From: Branchiostoma floridae
Lineage: Eukaryota; Chordata; Leptocardii; Amphioxiformes; Branchiostomatidae
NCBI RefSeq assembly: GCF_000003815.2
Contig: NC_049996.1
Coordinates: 2,290,647 to 2,354,646, forward strand
DNA length: 64,000 nt
Reading direction: 5' to 3'
The position numbers and the translations under genes are program-made. Positions 45,441 through 58,035 of this stretch are shown piece after piece; the first letter of the stretch is position 1, and the number at the start of each line of letters is the position of its first letter. Below the pieces are notes generated by a model. The model did not search any database. It saw only the letters and a program-made list of their open reading frames with translations, and was not told the DNA's origin.

Positions 45441-48400
45441 GAATGTTTTCCCACTAGACTTGTGTCATGATGATGGTGATGTGTCAAGCTACTCGCATAT
45501 AATACTATACCATTAGGTTTGCCCAAAGTACTGTTTGTGAGTGAAGACAGAATTGAGCTTATGATTCATGGGAGTACAGGCTGTATCTGAGTAGCCTGAC
45601 ATGATACGCAGCCCAAGTAGACAGCCCGGCCTTTTTCGTTAACCTTTTCTGCTAGGAGGAAGAAAAAGATGCACCAGCAAAAACAATGTTTTCTCCTTTG
45701 GGAAAACATAAGAAAAGAACCCTGTCTTGAGACTGAGGAAACTATTCATCATCTTCACAATGTCCCTTCCCTGTTAGAGTGTATCATAACTCATGTTTCT
45801 AAAGGTGTACAGAGGGCAGCATTGTCTTCCAGCTACAAGATCTACAGGTCGTGATTTATTTTCCATATGCAGTGTGTCTACCACAGGGATCAAGGTAGTC
45901 TTATTCAGTATGTCTGCACTGGTTAGGCATAGGACTGGAAGAGATGGGTGCTTATGTTCTTTTTGTGCACCAAAGAGTGAGCTGTGCACCATATTTTTAA
46001 CTGTGGGTGCATGTAGGTATTTACGTTCCATATGTACGTACGATTGTACATGTAAAGGCACCAATAAATGTATTTTTGTGTTTATAATATACATGTACTT
46101 TTGACATCGTCTTTTTAGTGTTTAGGTGGCCATCATATTAGTTTTAGAAAAATATGAAGCCTTTATTGTATTACTTGCTCAAAATGATGAAGTTAGCCAC
46201 AGAATTTATTATTCAAGCTATGAACAGAGACAGTAAGGATAATTTCTGTTAGATTTTGCTAATATATTACTTTTTCTTGTGTTGTGTACCCAGTTTCTGT
46301 CTATGCACCAACATGCATAGGTGAGGTTCCACAAAAGGCTCTCTCTGTGAGGTTACATGCAATAGTGCCCACACCTGAAGACCTGTACCTTACTGGTTAA
46401 ACTGTACACATAGCCTGTCCTTGGTGCTGATTTCCTGGTGATTGTTTTTGGCAGCTTTTCATGGTGCTGATTGGAAAATACACACAATCTCAGGGGTTTT
46501 CTAGTCCATGATTCAAAGAATATATTATGTGAAAGGTGGATCAACCTATGGAAAGGTACCAAAAGTACATTTTCAGTGACATTTACTTCAATCTTGGTAT
46601 AACTCTTTTAGGTGTGGTATAACCCCAATGGTGCTGTATAACACTGTATGTCTCATCTACCACTACTGTAAAAAAACAACTACTTGGTATGCATGTACAG
46701 TATGATCCTTTACAGTACCTCTCCTCCCTATAGCTAGCTCTACCCATAAAGAGCAAGGATAGATTAGCAGACAGCTACAAAAAAGCAGATGTCGACACAC
46801 GTATGAAAAATGAGATATTTCAAAGTATAAACGTATGGGTCTTCCGTTTCATGTTCCTAGTCCAAACAGGCTAGGGTCAGACTTTGTGTCTCCTTACCAT
46901 AACCATGGCAGAACATCGTTCATCATTTGACAGATAAGTACCTCCACTCAGTAGGCATTGCCTCTGAACTTCGCCACGCCTGACTGCCTTGTAATTATAC
47001 GTAGAGACAAAAGCTACCGGAGACAGACTGGCAACCTATGAAACCGTCCAAAGTCATAAAATCTTAACGATCGTGACTTCACCATTCCTACTAATCCTTC
47101 CCAGTATCACCCATAACCTTGACTTGGAATGTCCATAAATTTGCCATGTTGGCACTTACGTTGTATTTTTAGCCGTATTGCCAGATGGTCTTTAAGCGTT
47201 AATGGTCAGAACTCGCTGAACCAATAGAGATTCATTGTTACAAGGAAGCAGTTTATTTTGTCCGTTTTCTATGAGATTATGGACTAGTTTGATAAAGGAA
47301 GTGATAAAGTTACAAGTGTCATTAAAGCTGCGTTAACTGAGCTACTCAGAAGTAGTAAAAAGTGAGATCTATAACTGCAAGATTGAAGGCCCCTTTTTCA
47401 GTATGTCAATAAATCCTATTAAGCATTTCATCTTAATTAAATCTAAAGAATTCTGCTAGAAATTGGATGTGCTGTCATGCCTAGAAGTCACAAAACCTAA
47501 ATTTGGTCACAAAAGGTAGGATAGATGGTGCTCAGATGGTGCTATTCAGTTGTAAATAGTCTCTTTTGTTTTGCAAGCTAATATCATTCTATGAAGAAAT
47601 AGCTGATGTTATGTTAATGACCATCTTGTTTAAAAGATGCTTACACAAAAGTGTCCCTTTAAAAGTTTGATAGTTTATTTCTAATGATTCAGTTTTTAAT
47701 GCCGCCCTAGTGCTTAAGTGACAATAACCAGGAAGTAAATATACACTTATTATCCAAAGTCAGTATATTTGACCAGTGTTATGGAAATACAGTACTTTGG
47801 CAACAGCTGTGTGATAAAAGAAACTGTCTATAAGAATGGCATAATCATTTTTCCTTATAGGCTTATAGTTCATTGTTTGGCTTACTTAATATGAGAAATT
47901 CTTCTCTATAAAATAGGAACTGTAAAAGGTGTCATTTTGTCAGGAATAAAGTTTAATAAAAAAGACCAACATCCAAAGCTTGTAAATTGAACTTTTCTTT
48001 AATAAAACAGACTCTGTTTTTAATAGCAGGTTTGTATCATAGAATGATCATATTTTTCTTCAATAATCTAAAAAGAAACTCTATGATGAATAGCCCTTCA
48101 TCATTTGATTCCACTGAATGACTGAGATTGTAACATTTCCTTTGAGTTGATAAACACATGTACATGTACCATGGGTGCACCGGCCCTGTGTTAATCTATA
48201 TCTACAGCAACATTTGAACACAGCAATTGCTTTTACCGTCCCGATCAACTATACTGAATTACAGATAGCCTTAACTGCTTCCAAAGTGTTAAAAAGAGAC
48301 TGCCACCATTCTCCTAAAGCCTTGACTATTGTCGAATGTTACGATCATCCCTAGAAGTGGAAATTGGAGAATGAGTAAGTTTTGCGAGTATGTGAGTGGA

Positions 48401-48841
48401 CGCTTTACTAAGCACTTTGCCAATCTTCTCCAATCTTTTCTTACCGTGCTATCTTAAATTGATCTACACAGAGGTATACAGCGTACAAATGAACTGCAAG
48501 AACAGCAGTAAAAAGTGGTGAACAGAAGATGGCTTGTATAGTTTGATAGGTAGGAACTACCATAGGCCATTCCAGGGGATAGGAAAAGCAAGGAGCAAAG
48601 GCACCTCTGAACACTTGGGCAGAGGGACTTTTCTACAATGATATTGTGGTGTGACCTATAAAATTTGATAGATAACTCAATGAATTTCATAGAATGATAG
48701 ATGAGGCCCAGGGAAAATGTTGTGTTTCCTGTTTCAGTCCTGAAAAAAGATATGTTTGTGTGTTTGAATTGTTTGCCTTTTTTTGTCAAAGACTTCTGCC
48801 AAAACTCATTTACAGTTAACAATATTTTATGATATATTTCT
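45441..48841. other. Intronic or intergenic sequence, nothing recognised
   Basis: No domain-bearing frame, terminal repeat or tRNA-like box that I could support. The 122-codon minus frame at 48454-48822 has no recognisable features. Confidence 0.4.
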
Positions 48842-48912
48842 TCCTTATCATATCCTGAGTACCATCCTCCGTAGTGACCGCTGGCTCACTACTCAGGCTA
48901 TCCTTATCATAT
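48842..48912. mobile_element. 47-bp hairpin-ended insertion with 12-bp target duplication
   Basis: TCCTTATCATAT occurs perfectly at 48842-48853 and 48901-48912. Between them 48854-48900 starts CCTGAGTA and ends TACTCAGG plus CTA, with GTAGTGACCGCTGGCTCACT inside. Too short to be autonomous. Confidence 0.75.
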
Positions 48913-49849
48913 AGGACAAGAAGGTTTTACTTGAAGTTGAATAGGAAGTAGGCTGAATAAAATTTTTTAACTAGAAACCACCCAATAAAAGGGCTAGGGT
49001 CAGCAGGTATTTTAGCATAGAAAACACAACATTTTTCTAAAGCCTTGTAAGCAATTTTTTAATGTTTGTGCATTTGTATTGTCTTTTCAGTCATACTTTT
49101 CTGAAGGGTAACACACAAATACAATCTAGGTCACAGTGATGTTACAGAGTGATCACTGTCTAGTGAAATGGGGGCTTAAGAACACACTGAGAGAGCATCA
49201 GACTGTGTCTTTATATGTGGCTCTAACCTGTCCAGTCTGGCATCTGATTTATTAAAGGTGTCCAGGGCATGACCAGTCTATGCTCTGCATCGTAAGTAAC
49301 TTAGAGGACACGGAAGGTTTTAGGATTCTGAGCTTGAACTTTGCTGGCATTTATCAGTCGGGCAGGAGAGAGGTCATTGATTGTATTAACCTCTTAGCCG
49401 GGGTGTAAAAAGTGCTTTTTTGTACGTGGACATATTTTGTTACGAATGATTCATTGCTGTACATGTCGAGCCTCTCTCACTTGGACATCCTTTCTGAAAA
49501 TAAGTCGTAACCTTTTCTAAGAAAGTTATGTTTTTGATAGTATTTTTATCTGAGTGTATATTATTAAATGAATATGTGGAGGAACAGCATATCTTTACAA
49601 GGCCTGGATGGATTTTATTGATATTTAATATGTGGGTTGGTCGAGATGATCCTTTGTGAAATGATTACATTTTGGACCCCCTAGTGGCTAGTTATTGCTG
49701 TGAAGCTGGAAGCAATGCCTCAGTCTGTAATTTTTATTGCTTATCCCTTTATACTTACTTGTATACCTTCAGTAAAGGTGGATGGCACTGATACATACTA
49801 ATGCTTGATAAGATGTTTTATATCCTTAAAGACTGTTAAAAGTTTTCAT
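48913..49849. other. Intronic or intergenic sequence, nothing recognised
   Basis: AT-rich, no accepted gene. Confidence 0.4.
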
Positions 49850-50905
49850 CTCTGAAGTCGTAAAAACAAGTAATGGTACAAACTACTTTAGGGTCATTCA
49901 AGTTCTCCCTTACGTAACGATTCAAAGTACAAATCATCAGTGTAATGAAATATCGATTGTGTGCTAACTTTATCCCATATCTCAGCGGCCAATTTGTGTC
50001 AGCCTGTACACATACATTGTATAGGTTTCCCAATGCATACAACATAATTAGAGAACTGCCTTCTACTAGATGTTACGTAACTATTTAAAGTACAAATCAT
50101 CAGTGTAATGAAATATTGATCATGTGCTAACTTTATTCCATATCTTACCGGCCAATTTGTGTCAGCCTGTACATGTGCTAGTACATTGTAGTCTTCCCAA
50201 TGCATTCTCCAAGATTTGAGATCTACCTTCTACAAGATGTTACGTATACGTAACTATTCAAAGTACAAATCATCAGTGTAATGAAATATTGATTGTGTGC
50301 TAACTTTATCCCATATCTCACCGGCCAATTTGTGTCAACCTGTACACATACATTGTATACATTTGTAGGTTTCCCAATGCATACTCCAAGATTAGAGAAC
50401 TGCCTTCTACAAGATGTTACGTAACTATTTAAATTCTAAAGTACAAATCATCAGTGAAATGAAGTATTGATTGTGTGCTAAATTTATCCCATATCTCACT
50501 GTCCAATTTGTGTCAGCCTGTACACGTACATTGTAGGCTTCCCAATGCATACAACATAATTAGAGAACTGCCTTCTACACGATGTTACGTAACCATTCAA
50601 AGTACAAATCATCAGTGTAATGAAATATCGATTGTGTGCTAAATTTATCCCATATCTCACTGGCCAATTTGTGTCAGCCTGTACACGTACATTGTAGGCT
50701 TCCCAACGCATACTCCACGATTAGAGAACTGCCTTTTACAAGATATTACGTAACTATTTAAAGTACAAATCATCAGTGTAATGAAATATCGATTGTGTGC
50801 TAAATTTATCCCATATCTCACTGTCCAATTTGTGTCTGCCTGTGCATGTACATTGTAGTCTTCCCAATGCATTCTCCAAGATTTGAGATCTACCTTCTAC
50901 AAGAT
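49850..50905. repeat. Tandem array, six units of 161-178 bp
   Basis: CAAATCATCAGTG occurs at 49930, 50093, 50266, 50444, 50605 and 50766. Every unit also has CCAATTTGTGTC and TTACGTAAC. Irregular periods (163, 173, 178, 161, 161) reflect small indels. Confidence 0.9.
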
Positions 50906-51185
50906 GGTAATCTTGAAAATAAAGCCCTTACACCTCCTCCCACTCTCTGACTTTTGTATTGACCTTAGAGGCTTTAGGAAAGCATTGCCAACCTTAAAAG
51001 TTTTAATAGGTGTTATCTTCAAGGCAAAAATCAATTGAAAGAACCTTCCACGCTGAACTGTAACTATCAGTGGTACAGAAGACAGCTTATTTTCTGTCTA
51101 GACGGCGTTTTCTTGTCCATTTATTTCCATTGGGTGACAGCTGAGGAAGGAAGATCGATGGGAGGGAGGATTATGGTTGCTTCTC

Positions 51186-51745
51186 GGAGAAGGGAAACGG
51201 ATTAAGTTGTAAAGTAGACGAGCATCATCTCTTGTCATAACGTCTCTTTGATTCATTTTGAATTCTTATTGTGACACAACCTGCAACAAAAGTCTTTTGT
51301 GTATGACCATGGAAACTTTTTGTTTCAGTATAAACAGTTATGATTTTGATTGATGATATTTTGGAGAAGGGAAAAGGATTAAGTCGTAAAGTGGGCGAGC
51401 ATCATCTCTTGTCATAACGTCTCTTTTGATTCATTTTGAATTCTTACTGTGACACAAACTGTAAAAAATTCTTTTGTGTAGGACCATATGGGAAGTTTTG
51501 GTAACTGTTAGAAACTTTTTTGCAGTATTCAATGTTATGATTTTGATTCGTGATATTTTGGAGAAGGGAAAAGGATTAAGTTGTAAAGTGGGCGAACATC
51601 ATTTCTTGTATTAACGTCTCTTTTGATTCATTTTGAATTCTTATACCGAACACGAACTGTAAAAAAATTCTTTTGTGTATACTATGAACCTATGCAAACT
51701 TTTGGTAACTTTTACAAAACTTTTTGCTGCATTAACAGTTTACTT
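51186..51745 (+). repeat. Tandem array, three units of about 177-197 bp
   Basis: Units start with GGAGAAGGGAAA at 51186, 51363 and 51560. They share TTAAGT(T/C)GTAAAGT, GCATCATCTCTTGTCATAAC and TTGATTCATTTTGAATTCTT. Confidence 0.85.
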
Positions 51746-51984
51746 CAATTGGTTTTACATGATTTAATTGTCTGAAGCTTAGATGATCAGTTCACTGCTG
51801 TAGGCAGCAAGTGCAAGCAAGATATGGTCGCCCCATACAATGTATGTATCGCAAAATGGGATTCAAGTCTTCATGTTCTTGCAGTCTTGTTCATTCACTA
51901 TCCATTGATCAAGGCATTAGGGAGCAATAATTTCTTTAGATTTAGTGTGTTCCGACATGTAAAAGATTATTTAAAAGCCTTTTT

Positions 51985-52180
51985 GCATATCCACTGCGTC
52001 TATGATACTGTATTGGAAGGCAAAGCCCATCCCTCTCTTTTACCTGTCTTTTACCTCTTGTATCCATTTTCATACCTGGAGTGAGGTAAGTTGTGTTTAG
52101 TGCCTTTTTCCATAGAAAAATGCTAGGAATAGAACCAGTATACTCTAACGTAGCCCCTCAGCCATTTGATGCCACCATCT
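51985..52180 (-). repeat. tRNA-derived SINE, family 2 (minus orientation)
   Basis: Minus strand: head GGCATCAAATGGCTGAGGGG, then GGTTCTATTCCTAGC, body AAAGAGAGGGATGGGCTTTG. The head is at the high-coordinate end. Confidence 0.65.
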
Positions 52181-52339
52181 TCGTGACTTTTGTATTTTCC
52201 ACAGTTGCAACTGTAACCATTGATTGTCTAATTCTAGTTTTCTGTTCCATGCTTTTGTGGTTCAGATAGATTTGCCAGACCCATTGGGAAGGACAGTTCA
52301 AGGTCTCGAAATGGATTTGTCAATATTAATCTGTGGGAA

Positions 52340-52700
52340 CTTACAGCAATTCAAAGGTGGCTGAATGGAGATATTGAGTTGTCCCTAGAGCTAGCCCTGT
52401 AAATGCAGCCAATGCATAAGAATCACTTAGACCAAAATAATAAAATACAACAAGACATGGTATGCAACAAAGCAACTTGAATTCAATTTATGATATCAAA
52501 TTGAATAATATACGGCTAACTTACAGCAATTCAAAGGTGGTTGAATGAATATATTGAGTTGTCCCTATAGGTAGCCCAGTGTGAATGCAGCCAATGTAAA
52601 AAATCACTTAGTCCAAGACTTAGTGTATGATATACATTTGTATGACAAGAGATACAATGCAACAAAGCAACTAGAATTCAATCCATACTGTATGATATTG
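52340..52700 (+). repeat. Two-copy tandem duplication, 180-bp period
   Basis: CTTACAGCAATTCAAAGGTG recurs at 52340 and 52520, followed in both by ATATTGAGTTGTCCCTA, GCAGCCAATG and AACAAAGCAACT. Confidence 0.8.
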
Positions 52701-52740
52701 ATTTGGATTCAATATACAGTATGCATTGAATTGTACTTGG

Positions 52741-54269
52741 TTTGTTGTCTCTTTTTACTTAGAACTTCTGTTTTCAAATTGTGACTAAGCAGCTTCTGTT
52801 TCTTCCATCAAGTAGATATGCCATATTCATTTCATTGCAACCTGAAAATTATCAACAATATAACAAGATTTACCTTCAGTTCAAATTTTTGATTTGACAT
52901 AACCAGTGTTCTAAATCTTTTTTTGGGAAATGAATAAGAATAAGTTCAAGCAGTATTTCTCATGTCTTATTTCTCAAGAAAGAAACTTCATGAAGATTGA
53001 AAAGATAGCATGTACGGTATGTGCATGTTTGTAGGATAGTTGCGTATAATGTACTTGATTGTATATTCAGGTCATTGACTGAGTATTTCAACAGATGCCA
53101 AAAAAAGTCATAGCTTCCCCCTCCCATGCTTTACATTATTCTCTGGGCAGAATGTTCCATTATAGAAGTTAATGAGTTTGAATGACCTTATGAGGAAGAA
53201 CTAATTACTTCATAATTGCATGGCCAAATGTCCTACGTGAAAAAGGTGGGGAATTTGGTCGGACTCATTTTCAATTTTTGATGACTATTGCACCATGTAT
53301 GCCAGAGTTCTCTACCTCTTACAGATGGTCTCAAATTAAAGATATGACATTTCAAGGCTGAAGATATTGGGATTAAGAATTGCAATTGCGCATCTACTTT
53401 TTCTAACTGCGGATAATTCCTGTAGGGTTGCGTAGTGCTAGTCGTAACGATAGTAGTGTACAACGCAGGGCATTCCGCGCCGCCCGAAGTATGGCCCGAC
53501 CGTGGCAAGGCACGCCTAAAGGTCGAAGGCCGCATGAGGATCAAGACCTATAGGGTAATACAAAATACCCCACGTTGTATTTCATTATATCTTGCCAACC
53601 AGAGGAAACTCAAATTTATCACAAAAAAAGCTAAAGACATGACAGTAATGCACATAATGTCAACAACTTTATTCGTCAATTCCAACAGAAGAACAAAAGT
53701 ATGCCAGTTTGGTTCAAGAACAGTTGTTCGAATTTTCGACAGCGTTGCATGCAAGCGAGTTTCAATTGTTTGACTTTGAATCAAACTACCATGTATGGAG
53801 TCCTGGGCCGTACCATAAAGTTCAGACCGTGCAGTACACTGATAACAAACATAAACATCAGTGTATTTCAGCATAATTTTATTTCGGAAATTCAAGTTTT
53901 AGAAAAGATGTTAAAATACTCAGTTTTGTTGTAATTGACGTTTAGAATTTTATATTTAATCTCAGAAGAGAGGCAGTAAGCTATGCAATTACATTTTGCT
54001 TACATTCCAACATTTTTTTGTGCACCTAAAATGTTTTCTGTGCACCCAAATCTTTAGGTAAGTGCATCAAAATGATAAATTTTTAGCCCTGCATTTGAGA
54101 AAGTGAATTACAAGCCAGCCAAGTAAAGTTGCGTGACCCAAAGTCATTTGGGATGGAGAAAGGGTACAGTAGATAATGGAATTGTAGATGACAGTATCCA
54201 TTCCTCCATCAGTGCCTGTGTATTATCACGGGAGAAATGCTGAATCTGTAGGGCTGTTCAATATGGGAG
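52741..54269. other. Sequence with an unexplained GC-rich patch at 53420-53560
   Basis: Mostly AT-rich. At 53420-53560 the composition rises (GCATTCCGCGCCGCCCGAAG, GACCGTGGCAAGGCACGCC) and frames are open on both strands (plus 53435-53773, 112 codons). No domain, so it may be a piece of a mobile element or an exon. Not called as a gene. Confidence 0.4.
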
Positions 54270-54650
54270 GTGGTAGATATGTCAGATATCAGGAGGGCTA
54301 TGCGGATAGAATTCCCTCGCATCCTCTGGAATGAATTGTGAGTCAGGGACGTATACGTTCAAGAGGCAGACAGTGTCACATAATTTCAAGAAAGTATTCA
54401 AAATACGGAATTTCCAATCAACATTTCTCCACGATTTGACTACTTGTGCCAAGAGGCAGACACATCCACTCAAGAAAGTATTCAAAATACGGACATTTCC
54501 AATCAACTTTTCTCCACGATTTGACTTCTTGTGTCAAGAGGCAGACACATACTCTCAAGAAAGTATTCAAGATACGGACATTTCCAATCAACATTTCTCC
54601 ACGATTTGACTTTCTGTGTCAAGAAGCAGATGCGATCTCTTAAGAAAGCT
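54270..54650 (+). repeat. Tandem array, three units of 85-89 bp
   Basis: AGAGGCAGACA at about 54362, 54452 and 54537, each followed by CAAGAAAGTATTCAA, ATACGGA and TCTCCACGATTTGACT. Confidence 0.85.
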
Positions 54651-56045
54651 TAAGGAAAATCAATTCTAAAGTTCGAACTTTCTTCAACAGGAAACTGTCA
54701 GCTCCCACGTTCCAATTTTGAAAGATTGATAATCTTTTTTCCAGTACAAGTGTGTGCTTGAAGCATTCTGTATGGATGTTTCAAATTGACATTTCTTCCC
54801 AACTTGACTTTCTGATATGTCAGATATCAGGAGGGCGATGGGGATAGAATTCCCTCACTTCCTGTGGAATGAATTGTGAGTCGAGGACCTACACGTTGCA
54901 TGAAGCATTTCGTATGGATGTTTCCAATGGACATTTCTCCTTGATTTGACTTTTCAGGTCAAGAAGCAGAGGCATCCTTAAGTAAAATCATGTCGATATC
55001 GATGACATCCAGGTAATATCAATTCTAAAGTTCACACTTACTTAAACAGGAAACTGTCCTCTGTTACTTTCCAATTTTGAAAGATTGATAATCTTTTTTC
55101 CAGTACAAGTGTGTGCTTGAAGCATTCTGTATGGATGTTTCAAATTGACATTTCTTCCCAACTTGACTTTCTGATATGTCAGATATCAGGAGGGCGATGG
55201 GGATAGAATTCCCTCACTTCCTGTGGAATGAATTGTGAGTCGAGGACCTACACGTTGCATGAAGCATTTCGTATGGATGTTTCCAATGGACATTTCTCCT
55301 TGATTTGACTTTTCAGGTCAAGAAGCAGAGGCATCCTTAAGTAAAATCATGTCGATATCGATGACATCCAGGTAATATCAATTCTAAAGTTCACACTTAC
55401 TTAAACAGGAAACTGTCCTCTGTTACTTTCCAATTTTGAAAGATTGATAATCTTTTTTCCAGTACAACTGTGTGCTTGAAGCATTGCATTTGGATTTTTC
55501 CAATCAACATTTCTCTACAACTTGACTTTCTGTGTCAAGAAGCAGATGCGCCCTCTTAAGAAAGCTTAAAGAAAATTGATTTGAAAGTTTAAACTTTCTT
55601 TAACAGGAAACTGTCCTCTGTTACTTTTCAATTTTGAAAGATTGATCATTTTTTTCCAGTACAAGTGTGTGCTTGAAGCATTCCATATGGATGTTTCCAA
55701 TTGAAATTTCTCCAAAATTTGAATTTCTGTGCAGGTGCACCCCCATAAGAAAGCTTAAGGAAAATCAATTTGAAAGTTCAAACTTTCTACAACAAGAAAC
55801 TGTCCTGTCATTTTCTAAGTTTGAAAGATTGATAATTTTCATTCCAGTACAAGTGTGTGCTTGAAGCATTGAATATGGAAGTATCCAATCGACCTTACTT
55901 CACGACTTCACTTCCTGTGTCAGGACGCAGGTGCATCCTCTTAAGAAAGCTTTAGGAAATTCAACTTGAAAGTTCAAATTTTCTTAAATAGGAAATTTTT
56001 GAAAGATTGGTTATCTTTTTTCCTGTACACTTTTAACTTGAATAA
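54651..56045 (+). repeat. Higher-order tandem array, including two near-identical 359-bp units
   Basis: GTACAAGTGTGTGCTTGAAG-type starts occur at 54744, 55103, about 55462, 55659 and 55850. The first two 359-bp units appear identical by eye. Later units are shorter and diverged (CAGGAAACTGTC, TTTTGAAAGATTGATAATC). The long units embed a copy of the text at 54275-54355 (GATATGTCAGATATCAGGAG). Confidence 0.9.
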
Positions 56046-56284
56046 TTCTTTCCTTTCCATCTCCCTTTTTTCCTTAAAATGAAATAAGGCCTTGGAATGT
56101 TTCCAATTCACTTTACTCTATGACTGGAATTTCTATGTCAAATACATGTAGTAGATGCATCTAATTTAAGACTTCAAGGAAATACAAAATGTAGGTATTA
56201 AGTGCCTTTCATGAAGATACAATATTAGGGACTTCTAAAACAATTTAAATCCAGAACATTTAGATTCTAAGTCTACTCAATAAC

Positions 56285-56505
56285 TCTCACGTGGTGCAAT
56301 CTGCAGCGTGTTGGGCTCAGGCCCAAAAGGTCCTGAGTTCGAAACCTGCCGTGTCACCGATCTTGTGCCCTTGGGAAAGGCACTTGACACGACTTTCTTC
56401 ACTTCACTCAAGTGAAAATGAGTACCATTCACCCAGACTCCAGAAAGAATAGTGACGTATCAGTGACTGTCAATAAAGGAGATCCTATTAATTAAAACCA
56501 AACCC
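56285..56505 (+). repeat. tRNA-derived SINE, family 1 (plus orientation)
   Basis: The best-preserved head: ACGTGGTGCAATCTGCAGCG, GGGCTCAGGCCCAAAAGGTC, B box GAGTTCGAAACC. Body CGTGTCACCGATCTTGTGCC and GTGAAAATGAGTACC. The tail AGAATAGTGACGTATCAGTG joins directly, so the middle body is deleted compared with the 56970 copy. Confidence 0.8.
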
Positions 56506-56884
56506 TAAGTTAGTTTCCCACTCCTAGTAAAAACTTCTTCCAACTGAAAATGATTTATAGAAACTTAAGACTTTTTCCATTACACAGTTTCAAAGTTTTC
56601 ATAGTCACAAATGACCTAATACATTATACTCAAGGACCATGGTAATCAAAGTGTAATAGACAGTTTTTAGTTCCTTCCTTTGAAGTCAGATAATGGAGCA
56701 CAGGGGAGTAAGTCGTAATGAGTACTAATTTGGAACTTCTAAGGGCCCACTTTAGAAGTACAGGTTTCATTATCATGGGAACATTAGTCACTTGGAGTCT
56801 GCATAAAATTTTTTTGGATTGACCTACAGTAAACTCTCTTGTTATATAGTAGGTATAAAGGTACTAGGCTGTTTGAGTAGCATT

Positions 56885-57545
56885 ATCTAATCCACTGGGT
56901 CTTGGACACAGTATAAGAAGGCAGAGCCCATCCCACTCCTTCCACCTCCATTTACTTCTCAAAACATGAGAAGTAAGATTGCGTGGCACAATTGGCAGCT
57001 GGCTGGCCTGAGGTCCAAGAGGTCACAGGTTCAAAACCTGCCGTGTCACCGATCTTGTGCCTTTGGAAAAGGCACCGTACATGACTTTCGTCACTTCAGT
57101 CAGGTGAAAATGAGTACCTAGCTTCTGCTAGGGACACCCCTCAGATAGGACGTTAAATGGAGGTCCCGTGTTTGGGGAGAGCCACACCCTACACACATCA
57201 AAGAACTGACCACATCTTTCAAAAAAGGGTATGGGCATTCCCCAGTGTGAGATGGTACAAATCCTTCCGTATGGAGTTGATGATTCACTAAAAAATCACC
57301 TGGATGGAAGCCTAGCGAAGCTTCGTCTCATATCAGCCTTACGGTGATTACATCATTCACCCAGACCCTAGGAAGAATAGTGATGTATCAGTCACTAAAA
57401 TGGAGATCTGAATTGAACCAAACCAAACTGGTTTCTACACCAGGGTGAAGTGAGGAAAGCCATCCAGAAATGCTAGAAAAGGAACTTGTGTACTCTTGAT
57501 CTCGAGTTCCCTAGCTTGAGCCACTCGGCCATTTGACATACTTTG
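56885..57545 (-). repeat. SINE family 2 copy, split by a family 1 SINE
   Basis: The tail part 56885-56968 (GAAGGCAGAGCCCATCCCAC) and head part 57423-57545 (on minus GTCAAATGGCCGAGTGGCTC) belong to one minus-oriented family 2 element, as seen intact at 51985-52180. The 56970-57422 element lies between them. Confidence 0.7.
56970..57422 (+). repeat. tRNA-derived SINE, family 1, full-length copy inserted in a family 2 SINE
   Basis: Head GCGTGGCACAATTGGCAGCT, B box CAGGTTCAAAACC, body through AGGACGTTAAATGGAGGTCC, CAAAGAACTGACCACATC and the tail AGAATAGTGATGTATCAGTC. About 450 bp, the longest copy in the window. Confidence 0.8.
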
Positions 57546-57814
57546 ACCACCTCTTTACTGCTTGAAGTTTTTATTAATAAAAGTACATAGTCATTTTTTG
57601 CCTTGCAATGATTCTATTCCATGTCAAAAGATTGATGTATTCTACTGTTCTACAGTTAGAAATGTATGCTGAAAGGCCCTACATCATGGAAAACCTGATT
57701 ACAATTCTGGCCTTTTGCCCAGACATGACCCCTCTATCCTTCTACGAACCAACTGTCAGATATGTTCAGGACAGGTGCTATATCATTGTATACTTTCTTC
57801 TTTTAGTAGTAGTA

Positions 57815-57890
57815 GGTAATAATTCTTTACCTGTCTCAGGACCAAGGAGCAGTGAGTTTGAATCCCGACTGTGTACTCACCTGACAAGCA
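57815..57890 (+). repeat. tRNA-like SINE head fragment
   Basis: AGGACCAAGGAGCAGTGAGTTTGAATCCC gives a B-box-like GTTTGAATCCC (57855-57870), and GACTGTGTACTCACC resembles the family 4 text after the head. Confidence 0.4.
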
Positions 57891-58035
57891 CCTTTTTTTA
57901 GAATTGTCAGAATTTTGGTTTTGTTTCTGTTGGCACCTCAGACCTGTTTTTCTCATTAATTTCCTCTTCTTCAGCAGGCCCAAAGTACTGGAGAGATATG
58001 TTTGCCCATAAAGCCACGGTGCATTGTTCATTGTT

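Noticed and set aside
49836-50872. Recurring minus-strand frames of about 70 codons
   Set aside because: They repeat because the DNA repeats. The unit lengths are not multiples of three and each unit has stops, so no multi-repeat protein is encoded.
49850-50905. CRISPR-like array
   Set aside because: The whole 161-178 bp unit repeats, with no unique spacers, and the genome is eukaryotic.
54331-54643. Plus frames of 92 and 65 codons
   Set aside because: They arise from the 85-89 bp tandem units. The repeated peptides are translation of the array.
56290-56360. tRNA gene
   Set aside because: The head of a dispersed family with five or more copies in the window. The acceptor stem does not pair.
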